In this document: in pieces, positions 1-10,791 of the stretch
Numbering within the stretch: the first letter of the stretch is position 1
Layout: each line of letters begins with the position of its first letter
Assembly: GCA_963995505.1 (NCBI GenBank)
Contig: OZ023182.1
Coordinates: forward strand, 3,278,707-3,342,706
DNA from: Hypericum androsaemum
Lineage: Eukaryota > Streptophyta > Magnoliopsida > Malpighiales > Hypericaceae
Length of the DNA: 64,000 nt
Reading direction: 5' to 3'
Translations under genes and position numbers: made by a program
Notes under the pieces: model-generated
Databases searched by the model: none
What the model was told of the DNA's origin: nothing
What the model saw: only the letters and a program-made list of their open reading frames with translations

Positions 1-110
1 CGTATGTCTCATCACTCTATTGGATCACACTTGTTATTCCATGCTAGGCATTCTATGAGAGCATAGGATTCACCATAGACGAGTCGATCAACCCCCCGAT
101 CACTCCGGCT

Positions 111-930
111 TTGCTACCTGAAGTTCTGACATCCGCATGTGTCGACACAGAAAAAGACAAGCAAAGAGCCAACTTGATCCGTTACCTTCATGACCTTAAG
201 AGCCAGACGGTAAGCACTATGTTTTTAGAACCTCCAGCCTATGCATACGCGGCCCTCGAGTACTTGATAAACCACGGGCCATCCACCGGTAACCAACTTG
301 CTCCCATTCGCAAGCTACATGCCGACTTTGCCCGTGTTGTCCACTGGTAAGCTCTTTTATATTCGCTTTTCTCCCCACCACCTTAATTGAACCCATTCTT
401 AACACTTGTTTCTTCTTTACAGGTATCAAAGGGGCGAAAGGTACGTTGACTCCATCCATTGCATGGAGCAGAACGCAGAAACTCATACCAGGACCTTCGC
501 AGAGATCCAGAACAACATGGCATCAAGGGTTGCCGAGTTCAGACTGGTTAAGGTTGAAGAGTTTGAAGCCGCACAGATGGTTACCTCTCGGGCTGAGACA
601 TCGAACCGTATCCGAGCTGAGATTGCCCGCCTTCAAGAGAGCTTGATCCAGGCTGACTCCGAGTACCGGGGATCACAAGACGAACTAGCCCATGTGAGAG
701 AGAGAAGGATAGCCTATCATTAGGCTAACATGGAGTACGGGACGACAGTCTTCAAGAGTGCTAAAGATGAATCCGAGCTTGCTGATGCACTACTAGGACA
801 AGAGAAGAACGCCTACGCTGATGATCGAGTATTTATTGACGCCGCTCGAGAACTAGTAGACGGAGTGATCTCTTGCCTTTCTGAACCTGATGTTGGCGCC
901 GCCTCATCAGAGAGTAATGGACGGGCATGA
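111..930 (+). pseudogene. Antisense ORF of the Tat element, two exons, one nonsense codon
   Basis: This ORF runs opposite to gag-pol, in the zone between integrase and the missing 3' LTR. Exon 1 reads to 346 and is followed by a clean GT-AG intron at 347-422 with a pyrimidine-rich 3' end. Splicing keeps frame, giving ...VVHW joined to YQRGERYV. Exon 2 continues to a TAG at 721-723 and, in the same frame, on to a TAA/TGA-type end at 928-930. The second half is rich in Glu, Arg and Ala with heptad-like spacing and is probably a coiled coil. Antisense ORFs in this position are known in Tat elements such as Grande; some resemble plant mobile domain proteins. The start may lie upstream of the window, as no good initiation context is visible. 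The in-frame TAG means this copy cannot make the full protein. Confidence 0.7.
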
Positions 931-1256
931 GTTCGACCTCCTAGAGCTCTTCGATCCCGCTGGCTTGACTAGCTTTTTGTATTAGGGATCTTTTAGACTG
1001 TCGTATTTATTATTTACCTAGCTTTGACGTACGTACACTCGGTCCTATCGAGACCGTATGCTAGGCTTGATCGCGAAATATGATTTTGGTGGCCTTTGAA
1101 GAGGCCGATGAAGTAACTTATCCTTTATTGATCTTCACCAACCAGACACATCATCAAGTTACATATATAACCAGTTTCATCAGAAAACCGAAAGAACTGT
1201 CGTCATAGTCTATACTGACTAAGCGCGATTCTACTCCAAGCCCAACATCGGCTAGG
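931..1256. other. Gap between convergent antisense ORF and pol
   Basis: This 326 bp stretch separates the end of the antisense ORF from the end of integrase on the opposite strand. It has no ORF of note. Both transcripts would have to end here or overlap, so it is the likely place of their 3' ends. Confidence 0.5.
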
Positions 1257-3545
1257 TTACATCTCTCGATTATAAGTTCGTGCATAATCTTCAAACAGAC
1301 GATCATCCACACCCTCCCACATGCTAGGCCGGTACTTCTTCAGGTAAAGTCCGTTTATCGAGCGCTCATGGACCTCGCCGTTGATGTCTGCAAGTCGATA
1401 GGATCCATTCCATAGCACATCGTGCACCTCGAATGGTCCTTCCCAGTTTGGTGACCACTTTCCAAGCTCGGGGTCTTTGCGTCCCAGTGGGAGTATAACC
1501 TTCCACACTAGATCCCCTCTCTTAAAATGCTTTTCTTGGACCCGCTTGTTGTAGGCTTTCTCTACAGTCTTCTTCTGCTGGACGATCGCGTCCAATGCCC
1601 TTAGCCTTTCTTCCGGAAGATCCTCAAGCTCAGCCAACATGGCCGAATCATAATCAAGTCGGGAGAGATTTGCCTGCTCGGCCCTCCTCAAGGATCGGAC
1701 CATCATTTCTAATGGTATCATAGCATCGTTTCCATAAGTAAGAGCGAACAGTGTTGTTCCAGTGGCACCCTTCTTTGTAGTGCGGAATGCCCACAACGCC
1801 TCTGATAGAGCGAGATGCCACATTCTGGGTCGTTCTCTCACCATCTTCTCTATGCATGCTTTCAATACCTTATTGGTAGCTTCCGCTTGACCATTGCCTT
1901 GAGCATAATAAGGCGTCGAGTGGGTGATTCGGAAGCCCACGTCTCTAGCAAACTTTTGGATTTCATCTCCGGTGAACATAGTGGCTTGGTCAGTCGTGAT
2001 CGTCTCCGGTAACCCGAACCTATGGATGATGTGTTCTTTAAAGAACTGGATCACCGTCTCTTGGTTCACAACCTTCATTGGGACTGCCTCCACCCACTTT
2101 GTAAAATAATCAGTGGCCACTATGATGAAGGCGTGTCCCTTGGTAGAAGCGGGATGGATCTTCCCGATAACATCAACTGCCCAATCCCGAAATGGCCAAG
2201 GCTTCACTACGGGATGAAAAGTGTCTGCCGGCGAGTGTTGAACTCGTCCATGTCTTTGGCATTCTTGACACCCCTTCGCGTAATTGATGCAGTCATTTGC
2301 CATACCCGGCCAAAAGTAGCCGTGACGATGCATCAACCATCTCATCTTGATACCTGACTGGTGTGCTCCACATATGCCTTCATGGACCTCTGTCATGGCT
2401 AGCATAGCTTCTTGTGGACTTGGGCAAACCAGAAGTAACCCGTCGATGGTCCTTCGATAGAGGGTGTCGTTGATGAGCTCGAAACGAAGAGCCCTTATAT
2501 TCAAAGCCTTGTCGGAGCAAGAACTAGGATCCTTGAGGTAATCGATGTATTCCTGTCGCCAGTCTCGGTCGAGTTGTAACAAAGTAATCTCGACCATCGG
2601 ATTAAGCTCCTCTAATGCCGAGGTCGACCTGACCTTCACCGGTACAGAGTTGAATTTGGTGAATGCACGGAAACCGGACCTGGTCTGTGCTAACTTGTTG
2701 GCCTCCATGTTCTTGGTGCGATCCACGAACCCAATGATCGCATCTTCGAAACTCCGTAGTAGCGACTGGGCTACATCATAATAGGCTTGGAAGCCTTCTC
2801 GCTCGCACTTGAATTCGCCCGCCACTTGTTTGACCACCAACATCGAATCACCAAGCACCCGGACGGTTTCGGCGCCCAGGTCCTTCAAAATAAATAACCC
2901 AAGCATCAAAGCCTCGTACTCGGCTCGATTGTTGGTGCAAGGAAAATTAAGTAGGAAGGATGCCTTTGTCTTGATACCAGTCAGAGATTTGATCACGATT
3001 CCAGCCCCGGCGGACTTGTTGGTGCGGGAGCCATCAAACCAAAGCGTCCATGGTTTCTTTGCTATCAACCCAAAATCCACCGATGTATCAGCAGTCACAT
3101 CAATACACGGGTGGTCAGCCAAGAAGTCAGCCAATGCTTGCCCTTTCACCGCTCGCTGAGGCACGAATGTTAAGTTGAACTCCACCAAGGCCAATGCCCA
3201 CTTGCCAAGCCTTCCTCTCATGATAGGTCCGGCGAGCAAGTGCTTGATTACGTCGGTCTGGGCAACCACCTTCACCTCCGTGGGTAAGAGATAATACCTC
3301 AATTTTCTACAAGCAAAGAAAAGACAAAGGCACAACTTCTCAATGGCTGAATACCTCCTCTCCGCTCCCAAGAGCGACCTACTCAGGTAGTACACAGCCT
3401 GCTCTTTTCCTTCGTCATTCTCCTGGGCCAGTAGGCATCCAATTGAGTCTTGGGCGGCCGATACATAAAGCAACAACGGTCGATTCGGGGATGGCGGAGT
3501 GACAACCGGAGGTGTGGATAGGTATGCCTTAAGCTCTTCAAAGGC
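1257..3545 (-). CDS. Retrotransposon polyprotein 3' part: RNase H, second RNase H, integrase
   Basis: An open frame of more than 740 codons follows the last pol stop codon at 3546-3548. Numbering from the Met at 3476, residues 1-120 are the gypsy RNase H. Residues 143-270 form a second, archaeal-type RNase H with Asp148 (FDGS), Glu186 (NNRAEYE) and Asp210 (LGDS). The expected last acidic residue in the N-x-EA-D-x-LA motif is Asn260 here, so this domain may be inactive. Integrase follows, with a zinc site His365, His372, Cys403, Cys406 and the catalytic triad Asp435, Asp496, Glu532. The last two are 35 residues apart, as is normal. The C-terminal part has the usual GPFEV-type motif and no visible chromodomain. 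The frame is the same as RT upstream, broken only by TAG and TAA codons, so the ORF survives as a fragment of a dead gag-pol. Confidence 0.88.
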   Translation of the reverse strand, partial: AFEELKAYLSTPPVVTPPSPNRPLLLYVSAAQDSIGCLLAQENDEGKEQAVYYLSRSLLGAERRYSAIEKLCLCLFFACRKLRYYLLPTEVKVVAQTDVIKHLLAGPIMRGRLGKWALALVEFNLTFVPQRAVKGQALADFLADHPCIDVTADTSVDFGLIAKKPWTLWFDGSRTNKSAGAGIVIKSLTGIKTKASFLLNFPCTNNRAEYEALMLGLFILKDLGAETVRVLGDSMLVVKQVAGEFKCEREGFQAYYDVAQSLLRSFEDAIIGFVDRTKNMEANKLAQTRSGFRAFTKFNSVPVKVRSTSALEELNPMVEITLLQLDRDWRQEYIDYLKDPSSCSDKALNIRALRFELINDTLYRRTIDGLLLVCPSPQEAMLAMTEVHEGICGAHQSGIKMRWLMHRHGYFWPGMANDCINYAKGCQECQRHGRVQHSPADTFHPVVKPWPFRDWAVDVIGKIHPASTKGHAFIIVATDYFTKWVEAVPMKVVNQETVIQFFKEHIIHRFGLPETITTDQATMFTGDEIQKFARDVGFRITHSTPYYAQGNGQAEATNKVLKACIEKMVRERPRMWHLALSEALWAFRTTKKGATGTTLFALTYGNDAMIPLEMMVRSLRRAEQANLSRLDYDSAMLAELEDLPEERLRALDAIVQQKKTVEKAYNKRVQEKHFKRGDLVWKVILPLGRKDPELGKWSPNWEGPFEVHDVLWNGSYRLADINGEVHERSINGLYLKKYRPSMWEGVDDRLFEDYARTYNREM

Positions 3546-4767
3546 TTATTGGTGCTTGGCTTCCTATTGGAACTCACCTCCCTTTAGTTTGAGCAAGTTG
3601 GCAAATGACCGTGTCCGGCCCACCGTGTTGGATATGAACCGACGCAAGAAGTTTACTTGGCCGAGGAAACGTTGCAGCTCCTTCTTGTTTCGAGGAGGTT
3701 GGGCTTGTTGAATTGCCTTGATCTTGTTCTCATCGATCTCGATGCCTCGCTTATGGACAAGAAATCCCAAGAAGTTCCCCGCGGATACTCCGAACGCACA
3801 CTTTAATGGGTTCATCTTGAGCTGGTTTTCCCGCATCCTCTCAAATGATGCCCGCAAGTGCTTCAAGTGTTGGGCGCGATCATGGGATTTGACCACCACA
3901 TCATCGATGTATACTTCCATAAATTTGCCGATGAAATCCGGAAAGATCAGGTGCATCCCCTTTTGGTATGTAGCTCCGGCGTTCTTGAGTCCAAAAGGCA
4001 TAACTACCCACTCAAAAATCCCGATAGACCCTGGACATCTGAACGCCATCTTATGAACGTCCTCCTCAGCAAGATAAATTTGATTGTAACCCGAATGACC
4101 GTCCATGAAGCTCAGTACTTCATGCCCGGCTGCCGCGTCAACCAACATATCGGCGATGGGCATTTGATATTCATCTTTTGGAGTAGCAGAGTTTAAATCT
4201 CTAAAGTCAATGCAAACCCGAATTTTTCCATTCTTCTTGACAACGGGTACAATATTGGATAGCCACTCCACATAATCGGCTTTTTCGTATGAAGCCGGCT
4301 TCTAAGAGTCTATCTATCTCTAGCTTGACTTTCTCTACTACTTCCGGCATCATCCTCCTCATCGGCTGCTGGTAAGGCCGAAAACCCGGCCTTATAGGGA
4401 GTCGATGTTCTATGAGGGATCTATCCAGGCATGGCATCTCGTCATAGTCCCAAGCAAAACAGTCTTGGTACTCCGTCAGTAGCTCGACCAGGTCCTTCTC
4501 GAAGTCTTCAGGAAGCCGCTCACTAATGAACACGGGCCGGCCTCCTTTTTCTGATTGGAGAATTATTTCCTTTAATTTATCCTTCACCTCTGCCTTGGCA
4601 TCATCGAGCTTGCTTGGTGCCGGGTGAAGATCGCTCATCCTTAATAGCTCCAGTGGGTCTTGGCCGTCATCCTCGAAGACGTACTCGGCCGCTTCATATT
4701 GTGACAAGGCGTAGACCTCCATCCGCCTTGCCATCTCCTCAACATTTGGATTACTCTCGAAAGGCAA
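3546..4767 (-). pseudogene. Retrotransposon reverse transcriptase, frameshifted
   Basis: The N-terminal half (4767 to about 4285) includes the conserved entry to RT, RPYQQPMRRMMPE. An extra A in a run at 4281-4285 shifts the frame; a four-A run would join IRKADYVEWL correctly. The second half, in the frame of the RNase H/integrase ORF, has the palm motifs FRDLN, FMDG and YIDD (in VYIDDVVVK), followed by the thumb/connection region. It ends in TAG (3564-3566) and TAA (3546-3548) where Trp and Gln are expected before the RNase H. The catalytic motifs themselves are intact, so the damage looks recent compared with the age of the lineage. Confidence 0.9.
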
Positions 4768-5500
4768 GCCTAAGCGGTTGCCCCCCGAGTGCAGCTATAA
4801 CTGGTCGTTGGGTAGAAGGGACCTCCCTTTCGACCGAGCATGCGATCCCGGCCATACGGCCATCTTCGTTGCTCCATGCCATTGATGTTGGTATCATGGA
4901 GCCATCATAAAAGGCTGCCTCCACATTATTAGTATTCAACGCGAAGGGATTGGTGTCGGCGGCCACCAACTCTACCTTGCCGTCCGACTTCCATTGGATG
5001 AGGAACTGATGAAGGGACGACGGGATGACTTGAGCCGAGTGAATCCAATCTCACCCCAACAAGCAGTTATAGGAAGTCTTCGCGTCTATGACAAAGAATG
5101 CGACCTCCCTACTCACAGATCCAACACTAACTTCGGCTGCGAGCATTCCAAGTGGATGTGTACCCTTTCCCGCGAAGTCCATCATGACCATGTCAGTTGG
5201 GATCAACCGCTCTTTCTCCTTGTTCAGCTTCTGGAGTAATGATTGGGGAATGATATTGACGGTAGCCCCATTGTCCACGAGGATCCTTCCAACCGGCTTT
5301 CCGAAGATATGAGCCGTGATGTACAATGGCCTGAGGTGCCTACCCATGTTGGTGGTGGGTTTTGCAATAGTGATGCTACTGCTGAAGTCTTCAATTATGG
5401 GCACTGCCATAGACTTCTCTCCGATCTCGTACTCTCCGAGATCTCCTTCAATCACATCCCCTTCCAGGTAACTGGGCTGATTCTCCTTTAGTCCGAACAA
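4768..5500 (-). pseudogene. Retrotransposon aspartic protease and linker to RT
   Basis: The frame from 5500 contains a retropepsin-like domain with the active-site motif LVDNGAT (Asp-Asn-Gly-Ala, a variant of D-T/S-G) and the second conserved segment ending YNCLLG. The expected continuation is LLGRDWIH, but the Arg codon is TGA at 5049-5051, consistent with a CGA to TGA change at a CpG. The frame then stays open to 4751, where a further frame change leads into RT. Proteases of this type cleave the gag-pol polyprotein. Confidence 0.75.
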
Positions 5501-6961
5501 TCCGGGAGGGTGAAGACCATATTGACTTGTAGGTCTTGGTTATCTTCATTGAGGTCATCCTCACTCGCGCTATCCTCCAGCTCTACCTTCTCGCCCATCT
5601 CATCTTCACGAACAAAACGCCTCATCTGCCATGCCAGGTACTCTCTCTCGTTACTAGGACTTGGTGGTTCGTTGCCCTCGCCGTCTAGCATGAGATCATC
5701 ACCATCCCCAATAAGTTCATCTAAATCTAATAACTCTTCTCCGTGATGGTCGGGGAGACTGTGTAGTCTCAACTTCTCATAATTTTTTATCATAACGCAG
5801 GCTGGGTGTACGACCTTTTTCTCTTTGAGAGGGTTGCTGACCTTCTTATCCTCGCTAGTGCTATCATCCTGACCTGACCCCTAATTCTGACTCGAGGTGT
5901 CGTTGAGACTCAACTTCTCGAAGGATCCAAACCTTGCCACCCCCGCATCTAGATCGACCATGACTTCCTCGTGTGGAGTGGTTCGCCCCTTTTGTGAGGA
6001 GTTATCTTTGGGGCGGACCTTACATTCTGTCTTCGGTACCCATACCTTATTCAGCTCTCGTTCTCCCCCGAAGTTGATGTGCCTCTTTGCCTTGATGAGT
6101 GTCGCCGACATCCTCGATCCACTAAATTCCTTCATTGGTGCTTTCCCCTTATCGGATCTTTGTGTTGATAACTTCATTTCATCACCAAAGTCTTTCATAG
6201 GCGTCTGGTCCTGGCCATCGACCTCTCTCATCGGTGCTTTTCCTTTGTCGGGCCTTGGGGCATCGATCTCCATAGACCGGCTTTGTCTAGAAGCCGCACG
6301 GCATGGAACTTCGGTAAGGACTAGGAGAGCTTCTTGCTCTTTGAGTCGAGCCTTGCGCTCGGCTAACATCTTCTCCAGATCTCGAGTAACTTGTTTCTCA
6401 ACCTGAATCCTCCTTTCCAGGTGACGCCTTTGAGTATGAGTAAGGGGTTCAGGTGTAAGTGGTCTCGGTGCACGCCTCTTCTCTCCTAATTGGTGGAATA
6501 CACCTCCCTGACGCTCAGTGCCATCTCGGAGATCTATTTTGGTGTGAGGGTGGCGAAGCTGTCCACCTTGCCCCCCGGGTCTTTCTTTTACTTCTCTCGG
6601 GCGTTCTTGCCTCTCGGGACTCTCCTCCGGGCCTCTTGGAAGTTCTTTCCCTTCGAGTGTCTCCTTGAGCTCCCGCAGCAGTTGTTGCCCTAAGTTGTCT
6701 CACGGACTCACTCGGCTGTTCTCGCCTTTCGTGTTTAGGAGATCCTTGCTGTCCGTATCTCCCAAGTCCATCCCTCTGGTCCCGGTGGTATTCTCTTCGT
6801 TCATTTCTCTCGAGTCTATCCCTCAGATCTCGAGAAGGTTCTTGGCGCCCATGCCCCTCGAGTTTTTCTCTCAGGTCTCGGACAGGTTCTTGACGTTCAT
6901 GCCCCCCAAGTTTCTCTCTCAGGTCTCGAACAGGTTCTTGACGTTCCCCCGAGTTTCTCTC
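5501..6961 (-). other. Gag-protease spacer region of the Tat element
   Basis: Between the gag zinc knuckle and the protease lie about 1.4 kb of broken frames. They encode charged, low-complexity protein: DKGKAPM motifs repeated near 6130-6260, an acidic stretch near 5550-5750, and Arg/Glu-rich sequence. No catalytic domain is visible. Long linkers here are common in Tat elements. Confidence 0.6.
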
Positions 6962-7112
6962 TCAGGTCTCGGGCAGGTTCTGACTTTCATGCCCCCCGAC
7001 TTTCTCCCTCAGATCACGAGAAGGTTCTCGGCATCCATGTCCTCCGAGTATCTCTCTCAGGTCTCGGGAAGGTTCTTGGCGTTCATGTCCCCCGAGCTTC
7101 TCCCTTAGGTCG
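6730..7112 (-). repeat. 48 bp tandem repeats in gag
   Basis: Six to seven units of about 48 bp encode a 16-residue repeat of the type RDLREKLGGHERQEPS. Most units keep length in multiples of three. One unit is shorter (near 6920) and one has a single-base loss near 6970, which is where the gag frame breaks. Confidence 0.8.
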
Positions 7113-9577
7113 TTGAGGGGTGACCGTCGGGCATGCTTGGGATCTTCCTCCTCATTCTGGTATCTTCCCATACTCACCATATTGATGGATACGACAAAGG
7201 GTGCCGAGGGTTGTTCTTTGGGGAACCTCAGCCGCCCGTCCTTGATCGCTTGTTGCACTTGGTTGCGGAACACCACACAATTGGCCGTGTTGTGTGACTT
7301 GCTCGCATGCCACTTGCAATACTTCATCCCCTTCAGCTCCTTCTCATCGGGGATCTTGTGTCCGGGTGGTAACACGATCTGGCTGTTCTTGAGGAGATTA
7401 TCAAAAATCTCATCGGCCTTTGTGACATCGAACGAGTACTCTTGGCCGACCTCGTTAAAGCCCTTGTTCTGTTGAGGCGAGTTACTGGAATGGGTGAACT
7501 CGTTGGGGACCGTCATCGTCTTGTGGACCAAACTTTCGCACTCATATGGTTTGCCCTTCTTGAACTCGGCCACCATCTCCTCCATTGTCTGTCCTTCTTT
7601 AAGACCCCATTCATCACTAAATTGGTCAATCTCAAGCGTAGGGTCATAGCGATGGTAGGTACCTTTTGAAGAAGAAGCCCTTCTGTCCTTCTCGTAAATC
7701 AACTGCTGTGCCATGGTGGCCTTTTGTGCCAACTCGGATAAGTCCCGGAATCTCCCGACTCCGAGTTTCCTTCGAAGGCGGAAGGTGAGCCCTTGCATGG
7801 CCAGAGCAGCTAGATCGGACTCTGACAAGTTGGTTGGACATTTGTTTTTTGCCTTCCGAAAGCGTATTATGAATTTCTCCACAGACTCGCCTTCGAGTTG
7901 TTGCATATGTGCAAAATCCGATATGGTTATTGTTGGCTCAGCTCTGTAGAACTGGTCATGAAATTTTTGTTCCATATCGGGCCAATCACGCACCGAACCC
8001 GCCGGTAGTCTAATATACCAAGCGAAGGCCGTCTTGGTCAAAGTCATAGGGAATTGGCGTAGAAGCCATCCCCCATGGGTTGCGGTCTCCCCACATTGGA
8101 TGACGAAGCGAGCAATGTGTTCCACCGTCGACTGGTTCTCTTCGCCCGAAAACTTGGTGAACTCCGGAACTCGATATCCCTGCGGAAAAAGGGTGTTGAT
8201 CAAGGTTCGCTGGGTAAGGCTTGACGAACCTAGGACGAGGGGTGTTCCTTGTCTCGACTCCCATATCTCTTAGTAACTCGACCATGTGCTCTCTGTGACG
8301 ATCTCTCTCCCCGTCATTCTGGATACCTTGGTTGAATCCGACCGGCGGTTGCTTTTCGAGATATCATCGCGGGCTCATGTCTTCGTGCTCCTCGGGTTGG
8401 GGCTGTCGTCGGTTTGGCCGGGCCTGTGCAACACCAAAGGCTAATTGGCGATTAACGGGTTGCGGCATGTCTTCCTCGTCTAGCTCCACCCATCCATGGC
8501 GTCCGGCCTGAGGAGTTGGAATAGGGTTGTGGCATACCACCTGAGGGGTTGCCACAGGGACGTGGTGTGCTGTCTGATAGGGCGAATTTTGATGTGCGAC
8601 TTGAGGGACTGGTAAGGGATGTTGATACACTCCTTGAAAAGCCGGATGGTGATACATGCTCTGAAAAGTTGGCATATAGTGATGCATGCCCGGAGGAGTC
8701 AGGTTGGGGTACATGGCTTGAGGGATTGGTATATGATTAGGGCCCCTCGGGTCAGCCAGAGGATCTATCTGAACGCCTCCCGAGCTTGGGTCAATTGGTA
8801 TTCCGGGTGGGTACGATCGGTCCTGAGTAGGGGTCGACTAGTGGTAACCCGAGTGATTAACTCCTTGCGTTCCCATAACCGGGGTTACAGGGACTCCATT
8901 TTGAAAGTTGGAGCCGAACATTCCCGGTGCCACTTGGACAAAATTACCCTGGGGAAAGCCGAACCCCTGTTGCCCACTTTGCTGGTGAACAGGTATAGCT
9001 GATCTGGTACCTCCGCCCATCCCTTGGTATCGAACCTCCGCCGACCTTGGCTCCGGGTGTGCATGCTGGATGTGTTCGTTGGCACATGTACTATCTTTAT
9101 CACGCATGTACTGAAACACACGTCCGATTGCTTCCTTATGGTCCTTCATCGTCAGATCAAGGCGAGTTGTGAAGGATTCAAACTTCTCCTCTGTGAGGAA
9201 AGTTCGATCAACCGGCTCCTTGGAGGGTGCCGAGTTGGTGTAGTTCCTTCCGGTAGTCACCTGGATCACGGGAAGGACTGGATCCTCGTGGGAGGTCTGA
9301 TTAGATGGGTCCTCCCGTTGCTTGTCTGGAAGTCAGACAGGGCCGGCTCGTTGTAAGGAGCCGTGTTGGATGTGTTCCCCTCAACTACATGTTGAGAGGA
9401 TGGTGGTGGATCTCTGATGACGACGCCGTCGGACAGATTCCCCCCAGCGGGTGGCTGAAGAGGCGGTGGTGCATCCCTGATGACGATGCCTTTGGATTGA
9501 TTTCTCCCAACGGTTGGTTGAGAGGTGAGTGATGCCGCCTCCTTGGACTTGGCTTGCGAAGCAACGTTCTTTGTCAT
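6962..9577 (-). pseudogene. Retrotransposon gag, multiple breaks
   Basis: Gag begins at the ATG at 9575-9577 (MTKNVASQ), about 45 bp after the primer site. The N-terminal third is Pro/Gln-rich. It is broken by a frameshift near 9268, a TAG at 8838-8840, a TGA at 8364-8366 (likely from CGA) and a frameshift near 8210. From 8203 the long open part holds the retrotransposon gag domain (FAWYIRLPAGSVRDW, KNKCP) and a zinc knuckle of the C-x2-H-x4-H-x4-C form around CKWHASKSH; this His variant is common in plant gypsy gags. Tandem 16-residue repeats (RDLREKLGGHE type) follow, and a 1 bp loss inside them ends the ORF at 6962. Gag would package the element's RNA into particles. Confidence 0.85.
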
Positions 9578-9621
9578 GCTGATCGAACAAGAATAGACCG
9601 CCTTCTCAGACGCCCTCCTTA

Positions 9622-9639
9622 GTCCCACCGAGCGTGCCA
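9622..9639 (-). promoter_or_regulatory. Primer binding site of the Tat element
   Basis: On the minus strand the sequence TGGCACGCTCGGTGGGAC starts with TGG, complementary to a tRNA CCA end. It lies six bases inside the LTR boundary. The tRNA cannot be named with certainty by eye. Confidence 0.6.
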
Positions 9640-9847
9640 AAAATATGTTGCGGGGATAAGTGAATAAGTAACCCAAGATGGATCCGGAGTGGTCGTCCCA
9701 AGGTCGGTCTAACTAAACTAGGCTAGGCTAAGCTATGAACTATGGACTACGGGCTAAGGAAAGGAAAAGCAACAATGATAAGTAAAAGTAAAGTAGTTGT
9801 GTGTTGTGTTGTTGGTTGATGATCTCCGTTCTCTCGCCCGAGCCCTT

Positions 9848-9855
9848 CTTATATA
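9848..9855 (-). promoter_or_regulatory. TATA box in Tat LTR
   Basis: TATATAAG on the minus strand lies in the LTR upstream of the gag start, in the right orientation to drive the element's RNA. Confidence 0.55.
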
Positions 9856-10430
9856 GAGTGCTTTGACCTAACCTCCACGTCTTCACAATAGGAAATCCTA
9901 AACCGCCTCCAAGACCTTCGGCTCTAAGTCTCAATCCCGAGAGATTCGCTTCAAATTATTTGTTCCTAACATGACGGGATCCTCTCGACTCAATACAAGC
10001 CGTCTTCCTTAAATGAGCAAATCCCATCCTCGGATAGGAGGCTTTCAAAACGTGACGACCAAGTGATCGCGGTCTAAAGAGGAACTTACAAAGTCTTGCC
10101 AAATATTGAGAATCTCGGCTCAAATTAGGAAAATATAGATCGTTTTGACCTTCTCGAACCTCCCATGCAAAATCTTGACTCAAATCCGTCATCGCCCAAG
10201 ACGGACATCTCGTCAGGCCCAAAGTGAATCTCAAAATGGGCTCAGGCTAAAGGCCTCCTCAACCAAAGTGGACCTATTCCCGAAATCACTTTCCCGCATA
10301 CGAAGGTCAAATGAGCTTCCCGCTCGGGTCCAAGTTGGCTTCTCACCCTCGGGTTCCTGCCTTAGGCTCCTCGCTTGTCCTTTCGCCGCTTGGCCTCTCG
10401 CTCGGCCTTTTGCCACTCGGCCTCTCGCTC

Positions 10431-10553
10431 GGCCTCTCGCCACTCGACCTCTTGCCGTAGGCCTTTCACTCGGCCTCTCGCCACTCGACCTCTTGCCGTA
10501 GGCCTTTCACTCGGCCTCTCGCCACTCGACCTCTTGCCGTAGGCCTTTCACTC
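10431..10553. repeat. Three tandem 41 bp repeats in LTR
   Basis: Three near-identical copies of a 41 bp unit starting ggcctctcgccactcgacct occur at 10,431, 10,472 and 10,513. Confidence 0.9.
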
Positions 10554-10571
10554 GGCTCATCGCTTGATCTC

Positions 10572-10791
10572 GCCTATGTGGGCGAGAGGGGCCTTTCGCC
10601 CGGGATCCCCGCGAGCGCTCGGCTTTGCCTACGCGGGCGAGAGGGGCCTCTCGCCCGGGCTCCCCGTGAGCCCTCGGCTTCGCCTACGCGGGCGAGAGAG
10701 GCCTCTCGCCCGGGCTCCCCGTGAGCGCTCGGCTTCGCCTACGCAGGCGAGAGGGGCCTCTCGCCCAGGCTCCTCGTTCCGACGAGCTCGA
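10572..10791. repeat. Four tandem 55 bp repeats with hairpins in LTR
   Basis: Units begin at 10,572, 10,627, 10,682 and 10,737. Each contains a short inverted repeat with arms ggcgagagg and cctctcgcc or close variants, so each unit can fold into a GC-rich hairpin. Confidence 0.88.

Noticed and set aside
2809..3159. Plus-strand ORFs across pol
   Set aside because: Shadows of the minus-strand RNase H and integrase reading frame.
10431..10791. Possible CRISPR-like array
   Set aside because: Regular repeats in a plant LTR with no spacers; plain tandem repeats.
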